Shown: one piece after another, positions 40,119-40,323 of the stretch | Layout: every line of letters starts with the position of its first letter | Position numbering within the stretch: the first letter of the stretch is position 1 | From: Magnetospirillum molischianum DSM 120 | GTDB lineage: Bacteria; Pseudomonadota; Alphaproteobacteria; Rhodospirillales; Magnetospirillaceae | Direction of reading: 5' to 3' | Length of the DNA stretch: 40,323 nucleotides | Assembly (NCBI RefSeq): GCF_000294655.1 | Contig: NZ_CAHP01000023.1 | Coordinates: forward strand, 122,452 to 162,774 | The notes under the pieces: generated by a model | Seen by the model: only the letters and a program-made list of their open reading frames with translations | Told to the model about the DNA's origin: nothing | The model's database searches: none | Program-made: the position numbers and the translations under genes

Positions 40119-40323
40119 TCATGGCGGGTTCTCCCGGTTCGGCAGTGCGCCGACAGGGGGCGCGCGGGGCTGGTGCCCCCGTTCGAAAACCTCGACGATC
40201 ACCATGCGCCCGCCGCAGCAGGGGCATGGCGGAACGGCATCGACGGGGGCTTCCGCAATATCGGCGACGGTCGGCGGGGCGACGGCCAGAAGCGTGCGGA
40301 TGCGTTCGAGGCTGGCCTTGCGG
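40119..40323 (-). mobile_element. IS91-family transposase, C-terminal end (cut by window edge)
   Basis: The minus-strand frame enters from the right edge and ends with TGA at 40119-40121. Its visible 68 residues contain RKASLERIRTLLAVAPP, then PCPCCGGRMVIVEVFERG followed by HQPR. The CPCCGGRM...E.F.RG..PR pattern is the usual C-terminal zinc-ribbon-like ending of IS91-family Y2 (rolling-circle) transposases. These elements insert without target duplication and can carry along neighbouring DNA by one-ended transposition. The catalytic tyrosines lie outside the window, so integrity cannot be judged. The tail after HQPR differs from the common ending and may be a variant or a frameshift. Confidence 0.7.

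Noticed and set aside
39839-40323. Long plus-strand open frame running off the right edge
   Set aside because: Arg-rich composition, no domain, and it is antisense to the IS91 transposase end with its CPCCGGRM motif.

Overview
The window looks like GC-rich alphaproteobacterial DNA, most probably from the Rhodospirillales (Magnetospirillum/Phaeospirillum-like relatives). The basis is protein character: the S24 regulator, the CobN/ChlI/ChlD-type chelatase, the NodT-type efflux protein and MenA. This placement is inference from protein resemblance, not a database result. There is no rRNA, tRNA or CRISPR array that I can see.

Layout. (1) 1-3153, minus strand: a compact phage head module (partial scaffold/assembly protein, Bbp19-like protein, podovirus-type portal, three small proteins). 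A plus-strand HTH-S24 repressor-like gene (3274-3909) is divergent from it. (2) 4304-11060, plus strand: a methyl-accepting chemotaxis protein with a clear terminator, a small exported protein, a fused SecDF, and a YbaL/Kef-type antiporter. (3) 23685 down to 11014, minus strand: an eight-gene B12/cobalt operon. A sigma70-like promoter leads into a cobalamin riboswitch, then btuB-tonB-btuF-btuC-btuD-cobN-chlD-chlI. Every junction overlaps or nearly touches, mostly as ATGA or GTGA. The set would recognise a corrinoid at the outer membrane, energise its uptake, import it through an ABC system, and supply a CobN chelatase whose AAA+ motor subunits are of ChlI/ChlD type rather than CobS/CobT.

(4) 23865-27099, minus strand: an orphan dCache-PAS histidine kinase, a small cysteine-containing exported protein and a maltose-acetyltransferase-like enzyme. 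(5) 27256-33018, plus strand: a MarR regulator with repeated CTGCYTAGGCAG operators, then a tripartite NodT/EmrA/EmrB efflux system and a MenA/UbiA prenyltransferase spaced as one operon. (6) 33230-34870: an Fsr-like MFS exporter behind a candidate operator, convergent with a four-helix membrane protein. (7) 35000-40323: an accessory region. It holds a 115-bp direct repeat in two copies 1571 bp apart, an exported protein, a peptidoglycan-binding-like ORF that looks rearranged, and a large modular protein. That protein has an N-terminal peptidoglycan-binding domain and a C-terminal L,D-transpeptidase/DUF2778-like His-Cys domain, and it sits behind an elaborate structured leader. A small membrane protein and the 3' end of an IS91-family transposase follow.

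The most unusual parts are the riboswitch-controlled operon joining corrinoid uptake to a hybrid metal chelatase, and the modular cell-wall enzyme with its multi-hairpin leader and adjacent small membrane protein, which could be a toxin-immunity-like pair (inference).
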